A stretch of 64,000 nucleotides of DNA from Archangium sp. (GTDB lineage: Bacteria; Myxococcota; Myxococcia; Myxococcales; Myxococcaceae). Both the position numbers and the translations under genes were made by a program. The notes below the pieces were generated by a model that saw nothing but the letters and a program-made list of their open reading frames with translations, searched no databases and had not been told where the DNA came from. This document shows, one piece after another, positions 54,491 to 62,609 of this stretch (positions are counted from its first letter, which is position 1; the number at the start of each line of letters is the position of its first letter). The stretch spans positions 1 to 64,000 of the forward strand of contig JAUXRX010000028.1 in NCBI GenBank assembly GCA_030681645.1, read 5' to 3'.

Positions 54491-57247
54491 TTGAAACCAA
54501 CGACAGCCCCCGACCAGAAGCATCCCGACAAGAGCTGGCACGCGCTGGGCGAAGGCGACGCGCTGGCGGCCCTGACGTCGAACGCCGACGCCGGGCTGAC
54601 CCGCGACGAGGCTTCGCGTCGCCTCGCCCGCGTCGGCCCCAACGCGCTCCCGGAGCCGGAGAGCCGCTCGTTGCTGTCCGTCTTCCTCGGCCAGTTCAAG
54701 AGCCCCCTCATCTATCTCCTGCTGGCGGCTGCCGGCGTCGCCCTGGCCATGGGCCACGTCAACGACGCGGTGGTCATCTTCATCGTGGTGCTGCTCAACT
54801 CCTTCGTCGGGGCGCTCCAGGAGGGGCGGGCTGAACGTTCGCTGGCTGCGCTGCGCAAGCTCGCGACCACCCGGGCGCGCATCGTTCGCGACGGCCAGGA
54901 GGTCGTCGTCGATGCACGCGAGATCGTCCCGGGTGACATCCTGCTGCTCGAGGCGGGCGACGCGGTCCCGGCAGACGCCCGGCTGCTGCAGGAGGTGGTC
55001 CTTCAGGTCGCGGAGGCCTCGCTCACCGGTGAGTCGGTGCCAGTCAGCAAGCACCTCGCCGCCGTCCCGGTGGACACGCTGCTCGCCGACCGGAGGAACA
55101 TGGTCTACGCCGGCACGTACGTGACGGCAGGGCGGGCCCGGGCGCTCGTCGTCGCCACCGGGCTGGCGACCGAGCTCGGGCGCATCGCGACCCTCGCCTC
55201 GAAGGCCGAGGAGTCCAGCACACCCCTCGAGCTGCGCATCGCGACGTTCGGCCGGTACATCATGGTCGCCGCCGGCGTGCTGTTCGTCGCGGTGATCTCC
55301 ATCGGGATGCTGCGCGGGGTCTCGTTCGGGGACATCGTGATGGTGGCCATCAGCCAGGTCGTAGGGATGATCCCCGAGGGGCTGCCGGTGGCCATGACCA
55401 TCGCGCTCGCGGTCGGTGTCCAACGAATGGCGCGTCGCCGGGCCGTGGTGAGAAGGCTCGCGGCGGTCGAGACGCTGGGCTCGACCACGGTCATCTGCAG
55501 CGACAAGACCGGCACCCTCACTCGCAACGAGATGACCGTCACGACCATTCACCTGGCTGGTGGGCGGGTGTTCTCCGTGACAGGCGCGGGCTACGCGCCT
55601 GAAGGGGACTTCCTCGAGAATGGGAAGCAGGTCGACCCGACGCAAGCGGGCCCGCTGCGAGAGCTGCTCGAGGCGATCGTGTTGTGCAACGACGCCCAGC
55701 TCCACGGGCCTGAAGCCTCCGAGCCGCGATGGAAGCCGATTGGGGACCCGACCGAGGTCGCGTTGCTCACGCTCGCCGTCAAAGGCGGCCTCGCGCCTGC
55801 GTTGCTCAAGGACCAGCGGCCGCGCAGAGCCGAGATCCCCTTCGACTCGGCGGCGAAGATGATGGCCACCCAGCATGGGCGCGGCGCCGGGGCGCGGGTG
55901 GTGATCAAGGGGGCTCCTGAAGAAGTCCTCGCGCTGTGTCGTGCAGGCCGCCAGGGCGACGCGGCTGAGGCACCCCTCGGAGAGGAGGAGCTCGCTTCGC
56001 TCAGGGGCGCCACCGACGCCATGGCGGCGCAGGCCTTGCGGGTCCTGGCCGTCGCGGTGGTCGACGGGGGCGAGCTCTCGGGCAGCACCGGCTTCGAGTC
56101 GCTCCGCGGCAAGGCGACCCTGCTGGGGTTCGTCGGGCAGATCGACCCACCCCGGCACGAGGTCGCCGGGGCGGTGCGGCAGTGCCTCGAGGCGGGCATC
56201 AGGCCCGTGATGGTGACGGGTGATCACAAGGTGACGGGCCAGGCCATCGCCCGGACGCTGGGCATCGCGCGTGACGGAGACCTCGCCATCGACGGTCGCG
56301 AGCTCGAGCAGTTGTCCGACGCCGCGTTGGCGGAGCGCATCGAAGGCATCAGCGTGTTCGCCCGGGTCCACCCGGCGCAGAAGCTCCGCATCGTCGACGC
56401 CTACCAGCGGCGGGGTGACGTGGTGGCGATGACGGGCGATGGCGTCAACGATGCCCCTGCGCTGGTCAAGGCGAACGTGGGGGTGGCCATGGGCCTGACC
56501 GGCACCGAGGTGGCGAAGGAGGCCTCGAAGATCGTCATCATGGACGACAACTTCGCCACCATCGTCGCCGCAGTGGAGGAAGGGCGCGTCGTCTACCGCA
56601 ACATCAAGAAGGTCATGCTCTACCTCTTCTCCACCTCGATGGCCGAGGTGCTGGTGCTGCTGACGGCGCTCATCCTCGGCTACCGGCCGCCCCTCGCGGC
56701 CGTGCAGATTCTGTGGATCAACCTGGTGACCGAGGGGACGGTGACGGTCAACCTGGTGATGGAGCCACCCGAAGGTGACGAGATGCAGCGCAAGCCCATC
56801 GCCGCGAACGAGCCGCTGCTCACGCGCAGCATCCTGGGGCGCATGCTGTTCATGACCCCGAGCATCGCGATCTCGACGCTGGGCTGGTTCATCTATCGCA
56901 CCTGGACCGGACTTCCTTTTGCCCAGGTCCAGACCGAGACCTTCACCGTGCTGGCCGTCTGCCAGTGGTTCAACGTCCTCAGCTGCCGGTCGGAGCGGCA
57001 CTCGGCGTTCGACCTGCGCCTGTTCAAGAACCGGTGGCTCATCGGGGGGCTCGTCCTGGGCAACCTGCTCCAGCTGGCCGTGGTCTTCCTCCCGCCCCTC
57101 AACAAGGTGTTCCACACCGTCCCCATTCCACTCTCGGACATGTTCGCCATCGGGGTCGTGGCCAGCCTGGTGTTCTGGGTCGAGGAGCTGCGAAAGGCCA
57201 TCGTTCGGTGGCGAGCGCCGCGAATCGCCAGTGGTCAGCGCCCGTGA
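54491..57247 (+). CDS. P-type cation-transporting ATPase (P2 type)
   Basis: A P-type ATPase of about 918 residues. Motifs: TGES (179-182), PEGLP in M4 (295-299), the phosphorylated Asp338 in CSDKTGTLTRNEMTV, and MTGDGVNDAPAL with TGTEVAKEASKIV in the hinge. PEGLP and the overall architecture match the Ca2+/Na+/K+ P2A-P2D group, including bacterial CtpF-like pumps; the ion is not defined by sequence. I prefer TTG 54491, which has GGAGG five bases upstream; an ATG lies at 54479. The gene overlaps the next by four bases (GTGA). Confidence 0.92.
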   Translation: MKPTTAPDQKHPDKSWHALGEGDALAALTSNADAGLTRDEASRRLARVGPNALPEPESRSLLSVFLGQFKSPLIYLLLAAAGVALAMGHVNDAVVIFIVVLLNSFVGALQEGRAERSLAALRKLATTRARIVRDGQEVVVDAREIVPGDILLLEAGDAVPADARLLQEVVLQVAEASLTGESVPVSKHLAAVPVDTLLADRRNMVYAGTYVTAGRARALVVATGLATELGRIATLASKAEESSTPLELRIATFGRYIMVAAGVLFVAVISIGMLRGVSFGDIVMVAISQVVGMIPEGLPVAMTIALAVGVQRMARRRAVVRRLAAVETLGSTTVICSDKTGTLTRNEMTVTTIHLAGGRVFSVTGAGYAPEGDFLENGKQVDPTQAGPLRELLEAIVLCNDAQLHGPEASEPRWKPIGDPTEVALLTLAVKGGLAPALLKDQRPRRAEIPFDSAAKMMATQHGRGAGARVVIKGAPEEVLALCRAGRQGDAAEAPLGEEELASLRGATDAMAAQALRVLAVAVVDGGELSGSTGFESLRGKATLLGFVGQIDPPRHEVAGAVRQCLEAGIRPVMVTGDHKVTGQAIARTLGIARDGDLAIDGRELEQLSDAALAERIEGISVFARVHPAQKLRIVDAYQRRGDVVAMTGDGVNDAPALVKANVGVAMGLTGTEVAKEASKIVIMDDNFATIVAAVEEGRVVYRNIKKVMLYLFSTSMAEVLVLLTALILGYRPPLAAVQILWINLVTEGTVTVNLVMEPPEGDEMQRKPIAANEPLLTRSILGRMLFMTPSIAISTLGWFIYRTWTGLPFAQVQTETFTVLAVCQWFNVLSCRSERHSAFDLRLFKNRWLIGGLVLGNLLQLAVVFLPPLNKVFHTVPIPLSDMFAIGVVASLVFWVEELRKAIVRWRAPRIASGQRP

Positions 57248-58356
57248 CGACCGACTCCAGCGACCCCGAGCGCCTGAAGAGCGCGCTGCCAGCGACGCTG
57301 AACGGCGTGCTCCACGCGTTCGTGGCCTTCGACTGGGGTGAAGAGATCGACCTCGGGCGGGCCACGACCCTCAACGCCTCCCAGTCCGTGGCGCCGGTGA
57401 GCAGGCCGATCACCATCGCCTATCGACCCCGGCCCCTCCACTTCGCCCTCCCGCCCCTCGAGTTGGACCTGCCCACCGGGCGGCATCAGGCCACCGCTGA
57501 GGCCATCGTGTTCGACTTCGCGGCCGTGAGCGTGGCGTTGCACGTGCCCTTCGCGCTCACGCCAGTCGAGTTGAGCGCCGTGGCCGCCAGCCTCTCGAAG
57601 CCCGAAGCCGTGCATCAAGTGGCGAGGGCGAGCTTGCGGCCCCTCTTCGAGACCCTGAAGCCGGCGATCGAGGGGGCGTCCTGGGGCGAGCTGACGGAAG
57701 AGTACTTCGTCTTCGAGTTCGCCCCCGAGCAGCTCCCGTCTGACGCGGTGTTGGCGCACGCGTCCGAGTGGATGGCCGGGCTGGTTCGCCTGGAGGCAGA
57801 GCCCCTGTCGCCCGAGGAGATCGCAGAGGCGGTGCGCGTGCAGTTGCGGTACGGCCGCGGGGACCTGTTCGTCGCGGACTGGGCGGCCGCGGTGCTCATC
57901 GACTCGCAGTGCGATGAGACGCTGCAGTTGATCGAGTTCGCGAATCTGCAGCTCCTCGAGTTCCGGGAGATCGACAACCGCCTCGACGAGCGCTTGATGA
58001 CGGCCTGGGGTGTCGTGCACGCGCTCGCCCGCCAACGGCTCCCGCTCTGGAGGCCCTTCACCGCCCAGCTGCGAGGGCTGGGAGAGCTGAAGGTCGAGGC
58101 CAACACGGTGTTCGAGCGCGCGCAGAACGTGCTGAAGCTGGTGGGCGATCAATACCTCGCCCGTGTCTATCGGCTGCTCGCAGGCCGATTCCACATCGAC
58201 GTCTGGCAGGAGAACATCCAGCGCTCGCTGGACGTCATCGAGGGTGCCTACAAGGTGCTGGCGGATCAAGCTGCGGGGTGGCGCACGGAGCTCGTCGAGT
58301 TGACGATCATGCTGCTGCTGCTCGTGGAGATCGTGCTGAGCGTCGTCCGGGGCTGA
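57244..58356 (+). CDS. DUF155/RMND1-like membrane protein
   Basis: A 370-residue protein beginning at GTG 57244, overlapping the ATPase stop. It shows the pattern of the RMD1/DUF155 family: an early strand AFVAFDWGEEIDL, a helical middle (RVQLRYGRGDLFVADWAAAVL, FANLQLLEFREIDNRLDERL) and a C-terminal transmembrane helix (ELVELTIMLLLLVEIVLSVV). Eukaryotic relatives anchor mitochondrial translation; the bacterial role is unknown. Coupling to the P-type ATPase suggests a joint role in the island's membrane function. Confidence 0.78.
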   Translation: MTTDSSDPERLKSALPATLNGVLHAFVAFDWGEEIDLGRATTLNASQSVAPVSRPITIAYRPRPLHFALPPLELDLPTGRHQATAEAIVFDFAAVSVALHVPFALTPVELSAVAASLSKPEAVHQVARASLRPLFETLKPAIEGASWGELTEEYFVFEFAPEQLPSDAVLAHASEWMAGLVRLEAEPLSPEEIAEAVRVQLRYGRGDLFVADWAAAVLIDSQCDETLQLIEFANLQLLEFREIDNRLDERLMTAWGVVHALARQRLPLWRPFTAQLRGLGELKVEANTVFERAQNVLKLVGDQYLARVYRLLAGRFHIDVWQENIQRSLDVIEGAYKVLADQAAGWRTELVELTIMLLLLVEIVLSVVRG

Positions 58357-58371
58357 CTCTCTCAACTCGAG

Positions 58372-58503
58372 TCAGGATCGGGGAAGCCTGCGCAACAGGC
58401 GTCCGATGACCTGCCAGTCGCCGTGGGCGAGGGCAATCGCTGCGTCTCCGGGGTCGGCCGTGGGGCGTGAGCTGACTCCCTCGTGCACCTCATCGACCTT
58501 CAC
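58372..58503 (-). CDS. Possible small protein
   Basis: A 43-residue open frame starting at GTG 58503, which overlaps the end of the two-domain universal stress protein gene. It reads MKVDEVHEGVSSRPTADPG and then DAAIALAHGDWQVIGRLLRR to a stop. The helical second half looks protein-like. There is no independent evidence for expression. It could be a coupled small protein or a chance frame. Confidence 0.35.
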   Translation of the reverse strand: MKVDEVHEGVSSRPTADPGDAAIALAHGDWQVIGRLLRRLPRS

Positions 58504-59398
58504 CCACGGGGGCCGCGATGAGCACGTCGCAGGTCACCTCTCGCAACACCCCTTCGGCCACGCTCCCCAGGAACGCGCGCGCGAGCCCCTTTCGGGCGTG
58601 CGTGCCCAGACACAGCAGGTCCGCCTGACGGTGTTCCACGATGGCCAGGATGCCGGCACGCGGGTCACCTGAAGGCACGGAGACGCTCCACTGGAGGCCC
58701 GGGTATCCGGTCTGCAGCCAGGCTTGGAGCGTCGCCGAGGCCTCCGCTCGGAGCGTCTGCTGCTGCTCGATGAGGTCGCGCTCTGGATAGCCTCCGCGTC
58801 GAAGCGTGCGGTCGACCAGGTCGTCGCGCACGTGAACCACCCGGCGATCCTGCAAGTGGGCGCCGGTGAGCCGCAGCCCGAGCTCGACTGCGCGCCGGCT
58901 CCCCTCCGGGGGGAGCTCGACCGCGGCCAACAGCCGCCGGTAGACCCGCCTGACCGGAAGATTGACGATCAGCGCGGGGAACGTCCCATGACGGACCAGC
59001 CGCTCAGCGGTGGTTCCCAACAGCAGGTTGCGGAACCGCCTGGTGCCGTGCCGGCCGAGGACGATCAGCTCGGCCCTCTCCTGGTCAGCTGCCACCCGCA
59101 GGAGCTCCTCGAAGGCCTCGCCGTACGCGAGGACAGACTCGACCGCGACGCCCTTCACGGCGTCGTGCACGCGCGCCTCGGCATCATCGAGGCCTTCACG
59201 GGCCCTGGCCTCACACTTGCGGTCCTTGCGGAGCGAGGCGGGCAACACGTGCACCACCACCACCTGGGCACCCGGGGCCACCAGCCGGGCCGCCCGCTCG
59301 ACAGCGCGCGTTCCGCCCGCGGAGAAGTCCGTCGCGACCACCACGCGCCGCAGCGGCAGTGCCTTCGACGGCCGTCCTTTGCTCTGGTTCTCGTTCAT
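58490..59398 (-). CDS. Tandem universal stress protein (two UspA domains)
   Basis: A 302-residue protein with two UspA domains. Domain one: RRVVVATDFSAGGTRAVERAARL, ending VLGRHGTRRFRNLLLGTTAERLVRHGTFPALIV. Domain two is more diverged but keeps ADLLCLGTHARKGLARAFLGSVAEGVLREVTCDVLIA. The G-x2-G-x(9)-G-S/T nucleotide motif is intact in both, so ATP binding is plausible. UspA proteins protect cells under energy or oxygen stress. It lies downstream of, and in the same direction as, the three-domain stress protein. Confidence 0.9.
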   Translation of the reverse strand: MNENQSKGRPSKALPLRRVVVATDFSAGGTRAVERAARLVAPGAQVVVVHVLPASLRKDRKCEARAREGLDDAEARVHDAVKGVAVESVLAYGEAFEELLRVAADQERAELIVLGRHGTRRFRNLLLGTTAERLVRHGTFPALIVNLPVRRVYRRLLAAVELPPEGSRRAVELGLRLTGAHLQDRRVVHVRDDLVDRTLRRGGYPERDLIEQQQTLRAEASATLQAWLQTGYPGLQWSVSVPSGDPRAGILAIVEHRQADLLCLGTHARKGLARAFLGSVAEGVLREVTCDVLIAAPVGEGR

Positions 59399-59440
59399 CG
59401 CTCCCTCTTTGCTTGAATTCGGCGCACGCCGATTTGGACT

Positions 59441-60745
59441 TCAGCCTTCACGCTCTGGAGGCACGAGCACCACCGGGACGCGAGAGCGCTGCACGACCTC
59501 TTGCGCTTGCGAGCCCAGGAGGGTGCGTGCGATTCCCGCCCGGCCGTGGGTCGCCATGCAGATCGCATCGACCCCCAGTCGCCCCGACGCATGCCAGATG
59601 CCCAGCGCCGCGGTGTCGTCGCTGGCCAGCTCGAATTCCGTGCTCACCCCGCGCCCGGCCGCGCCTGGTGGGACCAGGGCGCGAAGCCGCTGCGTCAAGG
59701 TCGCCTCCGTCTCGACGGGCTGGCGCGTACTGACGTGCAGCAGATGGACGACGCCGCCCGCTGCGACGAACCCATAGCCCACCGGAATGGCGCGCTTGGC
59801 CAGCGCCGAGAAGTCCGTGGGGATCAGCACCCGGCGGAACGTCCGCAGGTCACCCTCAACCCCCTCAGCCCCCGCGGCTGGTACGCACACGACGTTGCAG
59901 GAGGCCCGCTCGAGCACGCCGCGAGAAACGGACCCCTGCCAGAGCCGCGCGACGCCCGTTCGCTGGTGCGCGCCCACGACGAGGAGATCGACGCCGGCCT
60001 CGGCCGCGAGGAGCGCCAGGTGGGCCTCGACCAGGCCCTGGCCCGGCTTCACGGCGTAGGTGGTCTCCCCGGCGCCGGGCAGGTCTCCTGCCCAGGCACG
60101 CAGGTCGCGCAGCAGCGGCTCGGCGAGCTGCGGCGGGACTTCGCCGGGGGCGCCCATGCCCGAAAGGCCCAGCCGCAGCTGCTCCCCGAAGGGTGAAACG
60201 ACCTGGGTGAGGAGCAGGTCGAGCCGCCCGATGGTTCGCAGCGCCGCCGCCCAGAGGAGGGCCGCCTTCGACGTGGAGGCGAGCTCGACCCCCACCATCG
60301 CGCGAAGGGCCCTGTCGCCTCGCGCCCACGCCTCGAGGCTGGCGGGCTCCCGCACCACGAGCACGGGAAGGGGGGAGGTCTGCGCGACGCGCTCAGCGAC
60401 GCTGCCCAGGGCCCGGCGCCGGTCCTTCCCCGCCCCCAGCACGAGGAGGTGCCCGCCGACCGCTCGAGCGACCTCGACCAGCTTCACCGGGGCGACCCCT
60501 GGCAGGACCACCTGTTCGACCTCGATGCCAAACCGCGCTGCCAGCTGTTCCGCCTGCTCGCGCACCGCCCGATGTCTGGGCTCGTAGAGCGCGTGGTGCG
60601 CGCTCGCTGCGGTCAGCTCCGCCCCCAGCTCGTCGATGATGTGCACGAGCACGAGCGTCACCCCGAGGCCCCTGGCCAGCGCACCGGCGCCCTGCGCGGC
60701 CTGCGTGCCGACTTCCGTGAGATCCGTTCCGCAGACGATCGTCAT
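59441..60745 (-). CDS. Universal stress protein with three UspA-like domains
   Basis: A 434-residue protein made of three UspA units. Unit one: TIVCGTDLTEVGTQAAQGA ... LLVLGAGKDRRRALGSVAERVAQTSPLPVLVV. Unit two is the most diverged and ends DLLVVGAHQRTGVARLWQGSVSRGVLERASCNVVCV. Unit three: RRVLIPTDFSALAKRAIPVG ... AICMATHGRAGIARTLLGSQAQEVVQRSRVPVVLV. Triple units are less usual than single or tandem. The nucleotide-binding motif is clear in all three. It lies in the island with the P-type ATPase and two-domain USP, a mix reminiscent of hypoxia-response loci. Confidence 0.88.
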   Translation of the reverse strand: MTIVCGTDLTEVGTQAAQGAGALARGLGVTLVLVHIIDELGAELTAASAHHALYEPRHRAVREQAEQLAARFGIEVEQVVLPGVAPVKLVEVARAVGGHLLVLGAGKDRRRALGSVAERVAQTSPLPVLVVREPASLEAWARGDRALRAMVGVELASTSKAALLWAAALRTIGRLDLLLTQVVSPFGEQLRLGLSGMGAPGEVPPQLAEPLLRDLRAWAGDLPGAGETTYAVKPGQGLVEAHLALLAAEAGVDLLVVGAHQRTGVARLWQGSVSRGVLERASCNVVCVPAAGAEGVEGDLRTFRRVLIPTDFSALAKRAIPVGYGFVAAGGVVHLLHVSTRQPVETEATLTQRLRALVPPGAAGRGVSTEFELASDDTAALGIWHASGRLGVDAICMATHGRAGIARTLLGSQAQEVVQRSRVPVVLVPPEREG

Positions 60746-61071
60746 GGCGTCTCCCTGTCAGGGCGCAGCTTCTGAGAGTCGGCGTGCTGGAAGACGGTGC
60801 TCGATCCGACGGACGGAGGTGGTCATGAGGTGCCTCGAAGTCGAGCATGAAGCGTGCCTGTAACTGGTGAGGTCTGAGCACGTTCGCGGTGCAGTTCGTG
60901 GCCGCAACGGATGCGCAGTGGGCCGCTCTGGCGCAAGGGCGTTCGCGACCGGTCGATGGGATCTCGCCCAGGGCCTGCGCCATACGCCGATCGCGCAGTG
61001 TCTCGGCTCGGGGGCTCATTCGAACGACGAAGAGATGGTCGTTGCCGACCGACTCGATCGCGTGGTGCTCG
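60746..61071. other. Non-coding end of the island
   Basis: No convincing gene is seen in this stretch. Open frames on either strand (for example DHLFVVRMSPRAETLRDRR on the minus strand, AFATGRWDLAQGLRHTP on the plus) are short and lack starts with ribosome-binding sites. The block contains the promoter side of the three-domain stress protein gene and ends at the right direct repeat. Confidence 0.5.
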
Positions 61072-61184
61072 TGGCTGCTGTCCAGGCTCAGACCGGCGTC
61101 GGGCCGCGGGGCAGGGCGTTCCACTTCGCCACCGACGGCCGCAGCCAGTTCGCCTCTGCATACGCCCTGAGCGTCGGGGGCAGC
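61072..61184. repeat. Right direct repeat of the genomic island
   Basis: This 113-base stretch matches 53877-53989 (93%, same orientation). It includes the last 97 bases of the intact glutathione-transferase gene and 16 bases after its stop. Sequence outside the repeat on the left differs from that at the left copy, as expected at an element boundary. Confidence 0.8.
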
Positions 61185-61726
61185 GCGGTGCCGTTGAGGT
61201 TGAGCCGCTGCAGCATCAGCGCGAGGTCGGCGTCGGCGATGCACCAGCTCGCGAACAGCGTGGGCCGGCCGTGCGCGAGCAGCGGTTCCACCGCGTCCAC
61301 GAGCCGCTTCACCGTGGCCTCGGCTTCCGCGCTGAGCGGCGTGGTGGCGCGCGCGAACCAGAGGGTGGTGGTGGGCCGCTCCTGGCGAATGGCCATCAGG
61401 TCGGTGCGCAGGAAGGACTGCACCTCGCGGCAGGTGGCGCGCTCCTCGAGGTTCTCCGGGTAGAGCCGCGGGTGCTTCGGGAACGGGAAGGACTCGGCCA
61501 GGTACTCGGTGATGGCCATCGACTCCGCCAGCCAGAAGTCACCGCGCCGCAGCGCAGGGACCTTCTTCGTGCGCGCGCCGTAGCCGGGCGCGAAGGTCTC
61601 TTTCTTCGAGAGCACCCTCGTGACCAGCTCGTAGGGCAGCTGCTTCTCTTCCAGCGCCACGAAGGCCGACATCGCCCAGGGGCTGTCGTAGTTCGCGTCG
61701 ACGTACAGGGTCAGCTCGCTCATCAC
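61088..61726 (-). CDS. Glutathione S-transferase, YfcF-like
   Basis: A 212-residue glutathione transferase. The N-terminal thioredoxin-like domain has YVDANYDSPWAMSAFVALEEKQLPYELV, the cis-Pro turn KVPALRRGDFWLAESMAITEYLAE, and the C-terminal helical domain ends ALPPTLRAYAEANWLRPSV. It conjugates glutathione or reduces peroxides. Its ATG directly follows the rapZ stop (TGATG overlap), so the two are translationally coupled. Its last 97 bases lie inside the right direct repeat of the island. Confidence 0.9.
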   Translation of the reverse strand: MMSELTLYVDANYDSPWAMSAFVALEEKQLPYELVTRVLSKKETFAPGYGARTKKVPALRRGDFWLAESMAITEYLAESFPFPKHPRLYPENLEERATCREVQSFLRTDLMAIRQERPTTTLWFARATTPLSAEAEATVKRLVDAVEPLLAHGRPTLFASWCIADADLALMLQRLNLNGTALPPTLRAYAEANWLRPSVAKWNALPRGPTPV

Positions 61727-62575
61727 TCACTCCTTCTCGATGTCGCGGTCCCACAGCTGGGCGTGCTCGCCGAACGGGGCCAGCTTGAGCCGCTGCGTGA
61801 GCGCGTGGGCGATGGCCACCGAGCGGTGCTTGCCGCCGGTGCAGCCGATGGCCACGGTGAGGTAGCTCTTGCCCTCGCGTTGGTAGCGCGGCACCAGGAA
61901 CTCGAGCAGCTCGTAGGTCTTGTCGAGGAACACCCAGGCGTCGGGCCGGTCGAGCACGAAGGCCGCCACGTTCGGCTCGCGGCCGGTGAAGGCCTTGAGC
62001 TCGGGCACGAAGAAGGGGTTGGGCAGGAAGCGCACGTCGAGCACCATGTCGGCGTTGCTGGGCACGCCGTACTTGAAGCCGAACGACATCACGCTCACCG
62101 ACAGGCCGTGCGAGGTGGTGCCGAAGCGCGCCATCACCTGGCGCCGCAGCTCGTGCACCGTCATGGTCGAGGTGTCCACCACGTGTTCGGCCTGCTCGCG
62201 CAGGGCCTGCAGCGCTTCCCGCTCGCGCGAGATGCCGTCGGCCACGCTCCCCGCGCCTGCCAGCGGGTGCCTGCGCCGCGTCTCGGAATAGCGCCGGGTG
62301 AGCGCGTCGTCTGACGAGTCGAGGAAGAGCACCTCGACCTTGTGACCGGCGCGGCGGGCCTCTTCGATCGCGCGCGGCGCGTCTTTCAAGAACTGCCCTT
62401 CGCGCACGTCGACCACGAAGGCGAGCAGGTCGCGCGACTCACCCAGCTCGGTCACCTTCATCAGCAGCGGGGCGGGCAGGTTGTCGATGCAGAACCAGCC
62501 CGCGTCTTCCAGCGCGCGGATGGCGGTCGACTTGCCCGAGCCGGACATGCCGGTGATGACGATGATGCTCTTCAT
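61727..62575 (-). CDS. rapZ: RapZ, RNase adapter / nucleotide-binding protein
   Basis: A 282-residue RapZ-type P-loop protein. The Walker A motif is VITGMSGSGKST at the N-terminus, a Walker B-like VVDVREGQFL follows, and the C-terminal domain has SFGFKYGVPSNADMVLDVRFLPNPFF and the signature GCTGGKHRSVAIAH. RapZ controls amino-sugar synthesis in enterics; in many bacteria it lies with hprK and PTS genes. Here it is 34 bases downstream of hprK. The length matches the family. Confidence 0.95.
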   Translation of the reverse strand: MKSIIVITGMSGSGKSTAIRALEDAGWFCIDNLPAPLLMKVTELGESRDLLAFVVDVREGQFLKDAPRAIEEARRAGHKVEVLFLDSSDDALTRRYSETRRRHPLAGAGSVADGISREREALQALREQAEHVVDTSTMTVHELRRQVMARFGTTSHGLSVSVMSFGFKYGVPSNADMVLDVRFLPNPFFVPELKAFTGREPNVAAFVLDRPDAWVFLDKTYELLEFLVPRYQREGKSYLTVAIGCTGGKHRSVAIAHALTQRLKLAPFGEHAQLWDRDIEKE

Positions 62576-62578
62576 GGC

Positions 62579-62605
62579 CCGTTCACCCCGAGCGGAGTCG
62601 AGGGG
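62579..62605. repeat. Single copy of the 26-bp repeat between hprK and rapZ
   Basis: CCGTTCACCCCGAGCGGAGT followed by CGAGGGG is the intact family core in reverse orientation. It fills the 34-base gap between the hprK stop and the rapZ start almost entirely, so any ribosome-binding site for rapZ must lie within the repeat. Confidence 0.8.
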
Positions 62606-62609
62606 CGGC

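Noticed and set aside
60889..61170. A plus-strand frame ending in the same peptide as the hydrolase at 53250
   Set aside because: The shared end is only the translated direct repeat; upstream there is no hydrolase domain or good start.
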